Shown here piece by piece: positions 1-8,491 of a DNA stretch of 64,000 nucleotides. The DNA lies in assembly GCA_963841695.1 (NCBI GenBank), contig CAWJDQ010000006.1:496001-560000 (forward strand). The letters are read 5' to 3'. This stretch comes from RYN-230 sp963841695. GTDB lineage: Bacteria > Actinomycetota > Actinomycetes > Streptosporangiales > Streptosporangiaceae. The first letter of the stretch is position 1. Each line of letters begins with the position of its first letter. Under the pieces are notes generated by a model. It saw only the letters and a list, made by a program, of their open reading frames with translations, was not told the origin of the DNA and did not search any database. The translations under genes and the position numbers were made by a program.

Positions 1-17
1 TCACGAGACGATGCCCC

Positions 18-1099
18 TCAGGCCAGGCCGAGGGCGGCCGCTGCGGCCGCGCTGTCCGCGGGCACCGTGATCGGGGCGGGGGCGGCCGACACCGCCCAGT
101 CCGGATCCTTGAGTCCGTTGCCGGTCACCGTGCATACCACCCGCGAACCGGGCGCCACCTGGCCCTGTTCCCGCGCCTGGAGCAGCCCGGCCACGCTGGC
201 CGCCGAGGCCAGCTCGCCGAAGACCGCCTCCCTGGCCGCCAGCAGCCGGTAGGCCGCGAGGATCTGCCGGTCGGTGACCGAGTCGATCAGGCCGCCGGAG
301 GCGTCCCGGGCGGCCTCGGCCAGCCCCCAGGAGGCCGGGTTGCCGATCCGGATCGCGGTCGCGATGGTCTGCGGGGCGCGGACCGGCTCGCCGCGGACGA
401 TGGGCGCCGCCCCGCTGGCCTGGAAGCCCAGCATCCGGGGGGTCTGGGTGGCCCGCCCGGCCGCGGCGTACTGGGTGTAGCCCATCCAGTACGCGGAGAT
501 GTTGCCCGCGTTGCCGACCGGCAGGCAGTGCACGTCCGGGAGCGTCGCCGAGCGCGTCGACGATCTCGAACGCCGCGCGTCTTCTGGCCTTCCAGCCGGT
601 CCGGGTTGACCGAGTTGACCAGCGCGACCGGGTAGTCGGCGGCCAGCTTGCGGGCCAGCTCCAGGCAGTCGTCGAAGTTGCCGTCCACCTGGAGCAGCTT
701 GGCGCCGTGCACCAGGGCCTGGGCCAGCTTGCCCAGCGCGATCTTGCCGCGCGGCACCAGGACCGCGCAGGACAGCCCGGCGCGGGCCGCGTACGCGGCG
801 GCGCTCGCGCTGGTGTTGCCGGTCGAGGCGCAGATCACCGCCGTCGCGCCGCGGCTGACGGCCATGCTGACCGCCATCGTCATGCCGCGGTCCTTGAACG
901 AGCCGGTCGGGTTGGCCCCCTCGACCTTGAGGTACACGTCGCAGCCGGTCTGCTCGGAGAGCACCGGGGCGGGCAGCAGCGGCGTGCCGCCCTCGCCCAG
1001 CGTGATCACGGGGCTGCTGTCCGGCAGCGGCGGGAGCCAGTCCCGGTACTGCTCGATCACGCCGCGCCAGGGCACGTACCCCGCCGCGGCGGAGGTCAC
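18..1099 (-). CDS. thrC: threonine synthase, broken by two 1-base insertions
   Basis: PLP-dependent enzyme converting O-phosphohomoserine to threonine. The N-terminal frame (GTG at 1099) carries the PLP-lysine motif TGSFKDRG (Lys about residue 69), STGNTSAS and the NSVNPDRLEGQK segment; the C-terminal frame resumes at DVHCLPVGNAGNISAYW and ends at 18-20. Removing one base near 577 and one in the G run at 538-540 restores one frame (about 360 residues, normal ThrC length). It starts 9 bases after hom stops, in the lysA-hom-thrC operon. An AGGGG and a GTG just past its stop, at the window edge, suggest thrB follows. I read the breaks as sequence errors because the rest is fully conserved; a true pseudogene would imply threonine auxotrophy. 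Confidence 0.9.
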
Positions 1100-1108
1100 G
1101 TCCGGCCG

Positions 1109-2400
1109 TCATTCGTCTGGCTCGCCTTCCACCCGCATCACGCTGGCCACGGCCCGGACGGAGTCCATCGTCTCCAGTTCGGTGACGCAGCGCGAGAGCG
1201 CGGCGTCCGGGGCGATGTGCGTCACGATGACCAGCTGCGCGTCATCGCCCCGGCCCTCCTGGCGGACCGCCTTGATGGACACGTCGTGCCGGGCGAAGGT
1301 CTCCGCCACCCGGGCCAGCACGCCAGGCCGGTCGGCGACGTCCAGCGCCACGTAGTAGCGGGTCAGCGTCTCGCCCATGGGCAGCACGGGCAGCTTCGCG
1401 TACGTGGACGCGTCTGGCCCGCGGGTGCCGGCCAGCCGGTTGCGGGCCACCGCGACCAGGTCGCCGAGTACCGCGCTGGCGGTCGGCGCCCCGCCGGCGC
1501 CGGCCGTAGAACATCAGCCGGCCCGCCGACTGCGGCCTCGACGAACACCGCGTTGTAGGCCTCGCGCACCCCGGCCAGCGGATGCGTCCGCGGGATCATC
1601 GCCGGGTGGACGCGGACCGACACGCCGCCGTCCCGGCGCTCGCAGATGGCCAGCAGCTTGACCACGCGGCCCAGCGCCCGGGCGCTGGCAATGTCCGCGG
1701 CGGTGACCGCGGTGATGCCCTCGCGGTACACGTCGGCGGCGGTGACCCCGGTGTGGAAGGCCAGCCCGGCCAGGATGGCCGCCTTGGCCGCGGCGTCGAA
1801 GCCCTCGACGTCCGCGGTCGGGTCGGCCTCGGCGTAGCCCGAGCGCCTGGGCCTCCTCCAGCGCGTCCGCGAACCCGGCGCCCGAGGTGTCCATCCGGTC
1901 CAGGATGTAGTTGGTGGTGCCGTTGACGATGCCGAGCACCCGGTGCACCTCGTCGCCGGCCAGCGACTCGCGCAGCGGCCGGAGCAGCGGGATGGCCCCG
2001 GCCACGGCGGCCTCGTAGTAGAGGTCGGTCCCGTTTTCCCGGGCCGCCTCGTGCAGGGTGGCGCCGTCCTCGGCCAGCAGCGCCTTGTTGGCCGTGACCA
2101 CGGACTTGCCGGACTTCATCGCGGCCAGCAGGACCGAGCGGACCGGCTCGATGCCGCCGATCACCTCGATCACGATGTCGACGTCCGGCCGGGTGACCAG
2201 GTCCATGGCGTCGTCGGTGAGCAGCGCCGGATCGATCGGCCACGGCGCGGGCCCGGCCCGGCCGCCGCACCGCGATGCCGGCCACCTCCAGCCGGGCGCC
2301 GATCCGCGCGGCCAGGTCGTCGGACTGCTGCGTCGAGCAGGCGGTAGACCTCCGAGCCCACCGTGCCGCAGCCCAGCAGCGCCACTTTCAACGTCCGCAC
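1109..2400 (-). CDS. hom: homoserine dehydrogenase with ACT domain, five 1-base insertions
   Basis: NAD(P)-dependent reduction of aspartate semialdehyde to homoserine, the branch point to Thr and Met. GTG start at 2400; Rossmann motif GCGTVG near residue 10; then VIEVIGGIEP, TANKALLAEDG, the GIVNGTTNYILD core, and a C-terminal ACT domain (DRPGVLARVAETFA) for feedback control. The protein is spread over all three frames; single extra bases near 2334, 2253, 1847, 1537 and 1510 account for every break, and the corrected product is about 430 residues, as in other actinomycetes. It lies between lysA and thrC. Five insertions in 0.9 kb of an otherwise conserved gene look like consensus errors. Confidence 0.9.
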
Positions 2401-2421
2401 TACGGCCTCACCCTGGGTCTC

Positions 2422-2478
2422 GGTGCTGGCTAAGCATGCCGTGCCTGGCCAGTCATCCGGTGCTGGCTAATCATCCGG
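2422..2478. repeat. three imperfect ~20-bp tandem repeats between lysA and hom
   Basis: Three degenerate copies of a GGTGCTGGCTAATCATCC-like unit lie end to end and overlap the lysA stop codon. The first and third copies share GGTGCTGGCTAA exactly; the middle one is diverged. They fill most of the 70-base lysA-hom spacer. No function can be assigned. Confidence 0.5.
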
Positions 2479-3934
2479 CGTCCAGCCGGAGCAGGTCGTC
2501 GATGGTCTCGCGGCGCAGCAGCAGCCGGGCCGCCCCGTCCCGGACGGCCACCACCGCCGGCCGGGCGACGTGGTTGTAGTTGCTGGCCATCGACCGGCAG
2601 TAGGCCCCGGTGGCCGCGACCGCGAGCAGGTCACCCGGGACCAGGTCGGCGGGCAGGTAGCTGTCCCGGACCACGATGTCCCCGCTCTCGCAGTGCCTGC
2701 CGACAATCCTGGACAGCATCGGCGCCGCCGCCGACTCGCGGGAGGCGAGCACGCAGGTGTACTCGGCGTCGTACAGCGCGGTCCGGATGTTGTCGCTCAT
2801 CCCGCCGTCCACGCTCACGTAAGTGCGCAGCCCGTCCACGTCCTTGACCGTGCCGACCTCGTACAGCGTAACCGTGCCGGGTCCGGCGATGGCGCGCCCG
2901 GGCTCCACGGTCAGCCGCGGCATGGCCAGGCCCGCCGCGGCGCACTGGGCCCGCACGATCTCGTGCAGGTTCTGGGCGGTGACCTTGACGTCCGCCGGGT
3001 CGTCGTCGGGGGTGTAGGCGATACCCAGGCCGCCGCCGAGGTTCAGTTCGCTGATCACGACGCCGTGCTCGTCGCGGATCCGGACGGCCAGGCCGAGCAC
3101 CCGGCGGGCGGCCGCCTCGAACCCGTCGGTGTCGAAGATCTGCGACCCGATGTGCGAGTGCAGCCCGGCCAGTTCCACCCCCGGGCAGGCCAGCACCCGG
3201 CGCACCGCCTCGTCGGCCGCGCCGGAGGACAGCGAGAAGCCGAACTTCTGGTCGTCGTGCGCGGTGGCCACGAACTCGTGGGTGTGCGCCTCCACGCCGG
3301 TGGTGACCCGGACCAGGACCCGGGGCCGGGGCGCGCCCGTCCCGTTGCCGCCCGTCCCGTGCCCGCTGGCCCCGTTCCCGCTGGCCCCGGCCGGACCGCG
3401 GCCCGGAACCGGCGGGTCGGTCAGGTAAGCCAGCCGGGCGATCTCCTCGAACGAGTCCACCACGATGTGCCCCACGCCCACGTCCAGGGCCCGGGCCAGC
3501 TCGCTCTCCAGCTTGTTGCTGCCGTGCAGGGTGATCATCTCGGGCGGCACGCCCGCCTGCAGCGCGACCTCCAGCTCGCCGCCGGTGCACACGTCCACGC
3601 CGAGGCCTTCCTCGGTGACCCAGCGCAGCACGCCGCGGCAGCAGAACGCCTTGGCCGCGTAGAACACCCCGGCCCGGGCCCCGAACGCCTCGCGGTAGCT
3701 GCGGCAGCGCTGCCGGAAGTCGTCCTCGTCGCAGACGAACAGCGGCGTGCCGAACTCGGCGGCCAGGTCGCGCACGTCCAGCCCGCCCACGGTGAGCACG
3801 CCGGCCGCCCGGCGGGCGGAGCGCGGCCAGATCGCCGGGTGCAGGGCGTTGAGATCCCCGGGCGGGGCCGGCGGATGCTCGGCGGGCAGCACGTCGGCGT
3901 GCCGTGGTCCGGCGGGGTGGGCGACACGGCTCAT
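2471..3934 (-). CDS. lysA: diaminopimelate decarboxylase
   Basis: Decarboxylates meso-diaminopimelate to lysine, the last step of lysine synthesis. 487 residues from ATG 3934. The alanine-racemase-fold barrel has the PLP lysine in FYAAKAF (Lys95), then GSNKLESEL, HSHIGSQI and the phosphate-binding GGGLGI; the C-terminal domain has EPGRAI, the HCESGD cysteine and VDGGMSDNIR. A Gly/Asn/His-rich low-complexity loop (about 25 residues, around 3340-3400) is inserted between strands and is not usual in LysA. Unlike hom and thrC downstream, the frame is intact. The open frame continues 5' across nrtL, but the start at 3934 fits the family N-terminus and leaves a 70-base gap to nrtL. Confidence 0.95.
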   Translation of the reverse strand: MSRVAHPAGPRHADVLPAEHPPAPPGDLNALHPAIWPRSARRAAGVLTVGGLDVRDLAAEFGTPLFVCDEDDFRQRCRSYREAFGARAGVFYAAKAFCCRGVLRWVTEEGLGVDVCTGGELEVALQAGVPPEMITLHGSNKLESELARALDVGVGHIVVDSFEEIARLAYLTDPPVPGRGPAGASGNGASGHGTGGNGTGAPRPRVLVRVTTGVEAHTHEFVATAHDDQKFGFSLSSGAADEAVRRVLACPGVELAGLHSHIGSQIFDTDGFEAAARRVLGLAVRIRDEHGVVISELNLGGGLGIAYTPDDDPADVKVTAQNLHEIVRAQCAAAGLAMPRLTVEPGRAIAGPGTVTLYEVGTVKDVDGLRTYVSVDGGMSDNIRTALYDAEYTCVLASRESAAAPMLSRIVGRHCESGDIVVRDSYLPADLVPGDLLAVAATGAYCRSMASNYNHVARPAVVAVRDGAARLLLRRETIDDLLRLDAG

Positions 3935-4004
3935 GGCGTGGTCCTTGCTGCTCGGTGTGGTATCTAGTGGTGCAGCCTGGCCGGGCGGCCCGGTGCCGGG
4001 CTGG

Positions 4005-5123
4005 CTACATCCGGCTGGGCGCCTCGATGCCCAGCAACTGCAGGCCGGTCCCGAGGACCGTCCGCGCGGCGCTGGCCAGCTGCAACCGGGCCTGGATAAG
4101 CTCCCCGCCGGGTGCACCGCCCGCGGCACCCGGACCCGGCTGCCGCGGCGGGATCGAGCCGGGCCGCAGCACCGGGCAGGCCTCCTGCCAGCCGAAGTAC
4201 CGGCTGGCCAGCTCCTCCAGGTACGCGGCGACCACATGCGGCTGCCGGCGGCGCGCCGCCCCGGCCACCCGTTCCGGGAGCCAGGACATCGCGTCGAGCA
4301 GGGCCTGCTCACTAGGGTGCGCGAGCAGGCACGGCTGGAACCGCTCCGCGTCTGGTCCCGGCAGGCCGAGGTCAGCGGCCTGCCGCAGCGCAGACGCGGC
4401 GTGAGCGTGCGCGTACCGCACAGCATAGGCGGGATTGCCCAGGTGCTGCGCGGCCATCGCCCGGGGGTCGAGATCAGGCCCGGGCGGCCGGGGAACGCCG
4501 CTGGCCAGCCGGCTGAGCGCGAACCGGACGGCGCCCTCCCCCGCGTACGCGATGGCCTCCGCGACCGGGCCGCCGGCCCCGTCCCCCGGTCCGGGCGGCG
4601 TCCAGGTGACCTCGGCACCCGCGGCCTCCGCCAGCCGTCCGGCCTGCTCGGCGGTGAGCCGCGGCCAGGCGTCCGGCCAGTCCCGCGCGCGGGCCAGCCG
4701 GGCGTCGCGCGGCGCGGCCAGCGCCGCGCCGCGCAGGGCCGCGCTCCACGCGGATCCGGCCCCGGCCCCGGCGATCCGGACCGCGAGCCGGCCCAGCGCA
4801 CTCGGGGTGACCGTGATGGAGAGGTAGCCGCCGCCGGTCACGGTGACGTCACTGATACTGGCTTCCCCCGGCATCGACCGCAGCGCCGCGGCGAGCACGC
4901 GGGCGACCCGGGCCGGGTCCGCCGCTACCCGGCGCGCCAGCGCGAACGGCAGCGTGGTCGCGTACTGCCCGGGGCCGCCGCCGGCCTCGGGCGGCACCGG
5001 CCGCCAGGTGCCGGAGGCCAGGCCGGGGCCGGCCGCGCCGGAGGCGGCCTCCGGCAGCTCGCCGGACGCCACGGCCGCGGCGATCGCGGTCGCGAGGGCG
5101 GCGCTGAGGTCCCCGGTTATCAC
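4005..5123 (-). CDS. nrtL: ArgS-related anticodon-binding protein without catalytic core
   Basis: 372 residues from GTG 5123. The C-terminal half resembles the DALR anticodon-binding domain of arginyl-tRNA synthetase (VRYAHAHAASALRQAADLG, then the helical tail ending GTGLQLLGIEAPSRM), and the N-terminal 90 residues resemble the ArgS additional domain. HIGH and KMSKS motifs and the Rossmann catalytic insert are absent, so it should not aminoacylate tRNA. The family known as NrtL sits directly upstream of lysA in many actinomycetes, as here, hinting at a regulatory or tRNA-binding role for amino-acid biosynthesis. The symbol comes from memory of that family. Confidence 0.75.
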   Translation of the reverse strand: MITGDLSAALATAIAAAVASGELPEAASGAAGPGLASGTWRPVPPEAGGGPGQYATTLPFALARRVAADPARVARVLAAALRSMPGEASISDVTVTGGGYLSITVTPSALGRLAVRIAGAGAGSAWSAALRGAALAAPRDARLARARDWPDAWPRLTAEQAGRLAEAAGAEVTWTPPGPGDGAGGPVAEAIAYAGEGAVRFALSRLASGVPRPPGPDLDPRAMAAQHLGNPAYAVRYAHAHAASALRQAADLGLPGPDAERFQPCLLAHPSEQALLDAMSWLPERVAGAARRRQPHVVAAYLEELASRYFGWQEACPVLRPGSIPPRQPGPGAAGGAPGGELIQARLQLASAARTVLGTGLQLLGIEAPSRM

Positions 5124-5239
5124 AGACGAGCAGGTTATCCGGGTGCGGGTACCGGGAGATGGTTCGCGTTGCGGCCAGGGAGCCGCCGCGCGGGCCAGTC
5201 AGGCGGCCCGGGCGGGCCGGGCGCAGGCGGACCCTCAGG

Positions 5240-5737
5240 TCAGGAAGGTCCCGGCTGGTCGCCGGGCACCGGGCCGGTTTCGTTATCTGGTTCGCTGGTT
5301 CCGCTGGGCCCGGCGGCCTGCGCGGACGCGGCGGTCTCGCCCTCGCGGGCCTCGCTGGTGGCGGCCCCGGCCAGCTCGCGGACGACCCGGATCATCTCCC
5401 CCGGGTCGAACGGCTTGGTCAGGTAGGCGTCCACGCCGATCTCACGGCCGCGGTTCTTGTCGTCTTCCTGCGCCCGCGCGGTGATCAGGACGACGCGGAT
5501 CCGGCTGGTCTGCGGGTTGCGGCGCAGCTGGCCGGCGGTGACCCAGCCGTCCAGGCGGGGCATCATCACGTCGAGCGTGATCACGTCCGGGTCGATCGCC
5601 GCGACCTTGTCCAGGCAGTCCTGGCCATCCACGGCGGTGGCGACGTCGAACCCTTCCAGGGTCAAGTTGACGGCGATGAGCTGCCGAATCACCTCATCGT
5701 CGTCTACCACGAGCACGCGTCCCAGAGCCTGCGCCAC
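5240..5737 (-). CDS. single-domain response regulator (receiver)
   Basis: 165 residues from GTG 5737. The CheY-like receiver spans residues 5-125, with acidic cluster VDDD (12-14), phospho-acceptor Asp56 (LDVMMPRLDGW), Thr86 (LITARA) and Lys108 (LTKPFDP). A disordered, acidic, Gly/Pro-rich tail of about 40 residues follows, with no DNA-binding domain, so it probably acts by protein contact or phosphotransfer. No kinase is adjacent. It is read in the same direction as nrtL, 116 bases upstream; co-transcription is possible but unproven. Confidence 0.9.
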   Translation of the reverse strand: MAQALGRVLVVDDDEVIRQLIAVNLTLEGFDVATAVDGQDCLDKVAAIDPDVITLDVMMPRLDGWVTAGQLRRNPQTSRIRVVLITARAQEDDKNRGREIGVDAYLTKPFDPGEMIRVVRELAGAATSEAREGETAASAQAAGPSGTSEPDNETGPVPGDQPGPS

Positions 5738-5856
5738 GGCGTGAGGCTAGCGTGTCCTGGCCAGTTCCCGCGACAACATGCCCAAGGCGTCGCCAAGCTG
5801 TGCCCACGGCGGTCCATGGTGGGCGCCGGGTACTGATACTCTTTCTCCGTCCTGGA

Positions 5857-5928
5857 GCCCCCGTAGCTCAGGGGATAGAGCACCGCCCTCCGGAGGCGGG
5901 TGCGCAGGTTCGAATCCTGCCGGGGGCG
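5857..5928 (+). tRNA. tRNA-Arg (anticodon CCG)
   Basis: Full cloverleaf: acceptor stem GCCCCCG (5857-5863) pairs with CGGGGGC (5921-5927) and G5928 is the discriminator. D arm is 5866-5881. The anticodon stem CCGCC/GGCGG encloses loop 5888-5894 with anticodon CCG at 5890-5892, reading CGG. The T arm GCAGG-TTCGAAT-CCTGC is 5904-5920. CCA is not encoded. A serine-recombinase scar follows immediately, making this a likely integration site. Confidence 0.95.
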
Positions 5929-5959
5929 CCCAAAACATGGGAACTATCGTCGCTCGGTT

Positions 5960-6140
5960 CGCCGTTCCCCGCCGGGCTTCCGGGCTGACCGGCCGCCTCC
6001 TTCACAAGCTGGGTGAGGCTGGGTAGTGCATCGGCCCGGATCGTGACGCGGATGGTCACCTCGTGGCGGGGCCGGTGGTAGCGAACCTGGAGCTGGAAAG
6101 CGTCGTAGAGGCTGCGCTGGTATCGATGATCAGCGTGTGC
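5960..6140 (-). pseudogene. C-terminal remnant of a serine recombinase/integrase
   Basis: The minus frame reads LYDAFQLQVRY, then HEVTIRVTIRADALPSL, matching the extreme C-terminus of actinomycete large serine recombinases (the ‘LFDAFQLEIRY’ region), from memory of that family. Nothing upstream encodes the resolvase or recombinase domains: the 600 bases beyond have stops in all frames. The frame runs on through the antisense of tRNA-Arg. This looks like the scar of an element that integrated at the tRNA and was lost. Confidence 0.55.
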
Positions 6141-6728
6141 AACCCGGCCACTTTACTATCGGCTGCTAGCCATACACGATTACCATCCCCCGGCCACCTC
6201 CCACATTGTTTTTACAGGCATGGACCTGTATCAGTCTGGGAGTCCGCGTATTCCTGTCTCAGCAGGTATCCCGGTGGGAGTACCGATTAGCTGGCGGAAA
6301 GGAACCCCGGCCGGTTTGTAGGGAACCGATCTAGACGAGCATTCGATGCCCTACCTGAGCACTACACGAGCAGCGAGCGGGATACTTGAGCACTGGCGGC
6401 TTCGCGGTCACCAGCTGTTACGGCACGGAGGTCGCGGCCGACGGGTCCGTGATTATCCCGGCCGACTGCTGGTGCTGCCGCCGACAGCGCGGTAGGCGGC
6501 CGGACTCCTCGCCGTGAGCGTGGACCGCTGCGCTCAGCAGCGGGCGGGCGTCCCGCCGCGCGGCCTCCTCAGTCCCCGGGTGGCCCCTCTCACAGACTCG
6601 CCGGGGCCCGGCTCGCGCACGGCCCCGGGCGACCGGCCGTTGCGCTGGTCCATGAACCGCCGTGCCCTGACCCCGGCCGGGGATGAATCAGCTGCAAAAG
6701 AGCCGGGAGACTGCGGCCGCTTCCGCGG
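6141..6728. other. noncoding stretch beside tRNA-Arg
   Basis: About 590 bases with no convincing gene. The first 230 bases are clearly lower in GC than the surroundings, consistent with decayed foreign DNA next to the recombinase scar. Short open frames on both strands have no recognisable domains or ribosome sites. Confidence 0.5.
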
Positions 6729-7280
6729 CTAGCGGGATCTCCCCGCGGCCGGCCTGGCCCTGGCCCGCCAAAGCCATCCGGCCGCGGCGATGAGCAGGCC
6801 CGCGCGCAGCCAGACGTCGGCCAGGTTGAACGTCGGGCCGTAGAACCACAGGTGAATCCAGTCGACGACACCGCCGTGGAAGATGCCGGGCGCCCGGGTC
6901 AGCCGGTCGATGAGGTTCCCGGCCGCCCCGGCGGCGGCCAGGGCGGCGCCGGCCCGTTCGGCGAGGCTGCCCGCTCGCGCCGCCCACCAGCCGAGCAGGA
7001 TCATGCCAGCGACGGTCAGGACCGCGATAAGCGGCTCGTAGCCCGAGCCGAACCCGAAGGACGCGCCGTGATTGATCACCAGCTGCAGGCGGATCAGGTG
7101 GCCGGGGATGGTGATGGTGCGGCCGCCGGAGAGCCGGCCGCTCGCCCAGGCCTTGGTCGCGGCGTCGGCCGCGACCGCGGCCACCGCAATGCCAGCGCAC
7201 CACCAGGCACTCCTGGCCGACCGCGGGCGTTCCGTCTGCGAGCCCGCCCCGGACCTGCCTGTTCTAGTGCCGTAAGCCAC
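6729..7280 (-). CDS. lspA: lipoprotein signal peptidase (SPase II)
   Basis: Inner-membrane aspartyl protease that removes signal peptides from prolipoproteins. 183 residues from GTG 7280; four hydrophobic segments are visible. Family motifs: VINHGASFGFG (residues 68-78), GNLIDRL with catalytic Asp125, VVDWIH, and FNLADVWL with catalytic Asp155. Its N-terminus is Arg/Ser-rich and cytosolic. The longer open frame starting at 7625 adds unrelated sequence from the fragment zone and is rejected. It could process the lipobox protein at 20230. No Shine-Dalgarno is evident, so the exact start is uncertain. Confidence 0.85.
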   Translation of the reverse strand: MAYGTRTGRSGAGSQTERPRSARSAWWCAGIAVAAVAADAATKAWASGRLSGGRTITIPGHLIRLQLVINHGASFGFGSGYEPLIAVLTVAGMILLGWWAARAGSLAERAGAALAAAGAAGNLIDRLTRAPGIFHGGVVDWIHLWFYGPTFNLADVWLRAGLLIAAAGWLWRARARPAAGRSR

Positions 7281-7495
7281 GGGGCAAGTCTGACAGACGG
7301 CCCCGGGCTGCTGGGCTGACGCCGCGCGTTCCGCAGACGGCCACCAGCGGTGACCAGACGCTTCCACCCTCGAGTGCGGACTGGCAGATCGCTGAAGGTA
7401 CTCGCCCAGCAGAACGGCCCCAGGACGCCAGCTACGCACCGTGAACACGACCACACTGCATAAAAGCTCAACCACCTGAACCAGCTCCGCCCTGC

Positions 7496-7576
7496 GCCGG
7501 CCCGGGCCAGGTACCGGCTGACGGTCGCAGCGGACACCCGGGGCCGGTGGTGGTGTTCCAGGTGCCAGCAGATCGT
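7496..7576 (-). pseudogene. fragment of an IS481-like transposase
   Basis: The minus frame reads WHLEHHHRPRVSAATVSRY then LARAG, resembling the helix-turn-helix region of IS481-type transposases (‘HLEHHHGVRVSRATISRYL’). Only about 27 residues remain. The frame breaks at its 5' side exactly where the dihydrofolate-reductase fragment on the other strand begins, so the two fragments are joined at about 7573. Confidence 0.45.
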
Positions 7577-7740
7577 GTGCGTCGGCGCCGAGATCATGGG
7601 CCGGGGGAAATTCGGCCCCCACCACGGCCCCTGGCCGGACCCCGCGGGTTCCTGGGCGCCGGCCTGATCGACCACCTGCACATCGTCGTGGTGCCCATCG
7701 TGCTGGGCCGCGGGGGCGGTGATCGCCTCAGCGTCGGTGG
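7572..7740 (+). pseudogene. internally deleted dihydrofolate reductase/RibD-C fragment
   Basis: One plus frame reads IVCVGAEIMGRGKFGPHHG, typical of the middle of small RibD-C dihydrofolate reductases. Fifteen codons later a different frame reads FLGAGLIDHLHIVVVPIVLG, typical of their C-terminus. The roughly 80-100 residues that normally separate these are missing and no start codon precedes them. This is a remnant, not a working reductase. Confidence 0.55.
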
Positions 7741-7751
7741 CTTGCCGAGGG

Positions 7752-8474
7752 CTACGGGGCCGTCTTGCGGCTGCCGGCGTGCCAGTCCTCCTCCGCCCCG
7801 GCCGTGCCGGGGTCTACGCCGAAGCTGCGCAGTTGCGGCCGTTCACGCAGGCTTCGCTTGAGCTCGGCAAAGCCGGGGAAGGCGGCGAGGCCGGTGACGT
7901 AATCCCAGAGCCGGACGGCATCGTCGGGGGCTGGGAGCCTGCTGATCACCGGGCCGAAGAAGGCCGTGCCTCCCGGGGGGCTGAAGTGAATGATCGGCGT
8001 ACCGACGTCCCTGCCGGTCAGTGACAGCGCCTCGTCGCCCTCGGCGCGTATCTCACCGTCCCACCGCGTGTCGTCGAGCGCGTCCGCCAGGCCGGCGGGC
8101 AGGCCCGCCCTGGCGAGTAGTGGCCCGACGAAGGCGCGGCTGCCCCGGGTGGCAGGCGTCAGGTCGGCCGCACCGGGACCGTCGAAGATCTCGCTACTGA
8201 CGGCCTCGTAGAACGACCCGACGGCGTTCGGGCCGTGCTCGGCCCGCGCCCGCGCCGCGACCCGCAGCAGCCGCAGCCCTGAGGTGTGCCCATCCTGGTA
8301 GCCGGCCGGAAAGTGACTGCCGTAGTCGACCCCGGAGTTGATCAGGCGGAGCGAGATAAACCGCCAGTTGACGGTGTAGTCCCGGTGCGCGGCCACCATC
8401 CGCACCCACTTGCTGGTCATCCAGGCAAACGGGCACACCGGGTCGAAGTAGAAACGGACGTCCGCGTCGGGCAT
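7752..8474 (-). CDS. DsbA-fold oxidoreductase, mycothiol-dependent nitroreductase-like
   Basis: 240 residues from ATG 8474. The thioredoxin-fold N-terminus FYFDPVCPFAWMTSKWV matches the Rv2466c-type DsbA-like family; the active site is C14-P-F-A, so only the first cysteine is present. A helical insert follows, then VGTPIIHFSP with the cis-Pro and a C-terminal Arg-rich helix. A TTG at 8489 would add five residues and would begin just after the upstream peroxiredoxin stops at 8492. The pair probably forms one thiol-redox operon. Confidence 0.8.
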   Translation of the reverse strand: MPDADVRFYFDPVCPFAWMTSKWVRMVAAHRDYTVNWRFISLRLINSGVDYGSHFPAGYQDGHTSGLRLLRVAARARAEHGPNAVGSFYEAVSSEIFDGPGAADLTPATRGSRAFVGPLLARAGLPAGLADALDDTRWDGEIRAEGDEALSLTGRDVGTPIIHFSPPGGTAFFGPVISRLPAPDDAVRLWDYVTGLAAFPGFAELKRSLRERPQLRSFGVDPGTAGAEEDWHAGSRKTAP

Positions 8475-8491
8475 GCTGCATCCCGTCAAGG

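Noticed and set aside
3934..4801. Long 5' extension of the lysA open frame
   Set aside because: It reads across nrtL in another frame, has no lysA homology and lacks a ribosome site; the start at 3934 fits the family.
3747..5426. 559-codon plus-strand frame opposite lysA and nrtL
   Set aside because: Antisense shadow made of Gly/Arg/Ala runs, typical for GC-rich DNA; no domain.
5747..5938. Frames across tRNA-Arg reading GRIRTCAPASGG-like sequence
   Set aside because: This is the well-known translation of antisense tRNA and not a protein gene.
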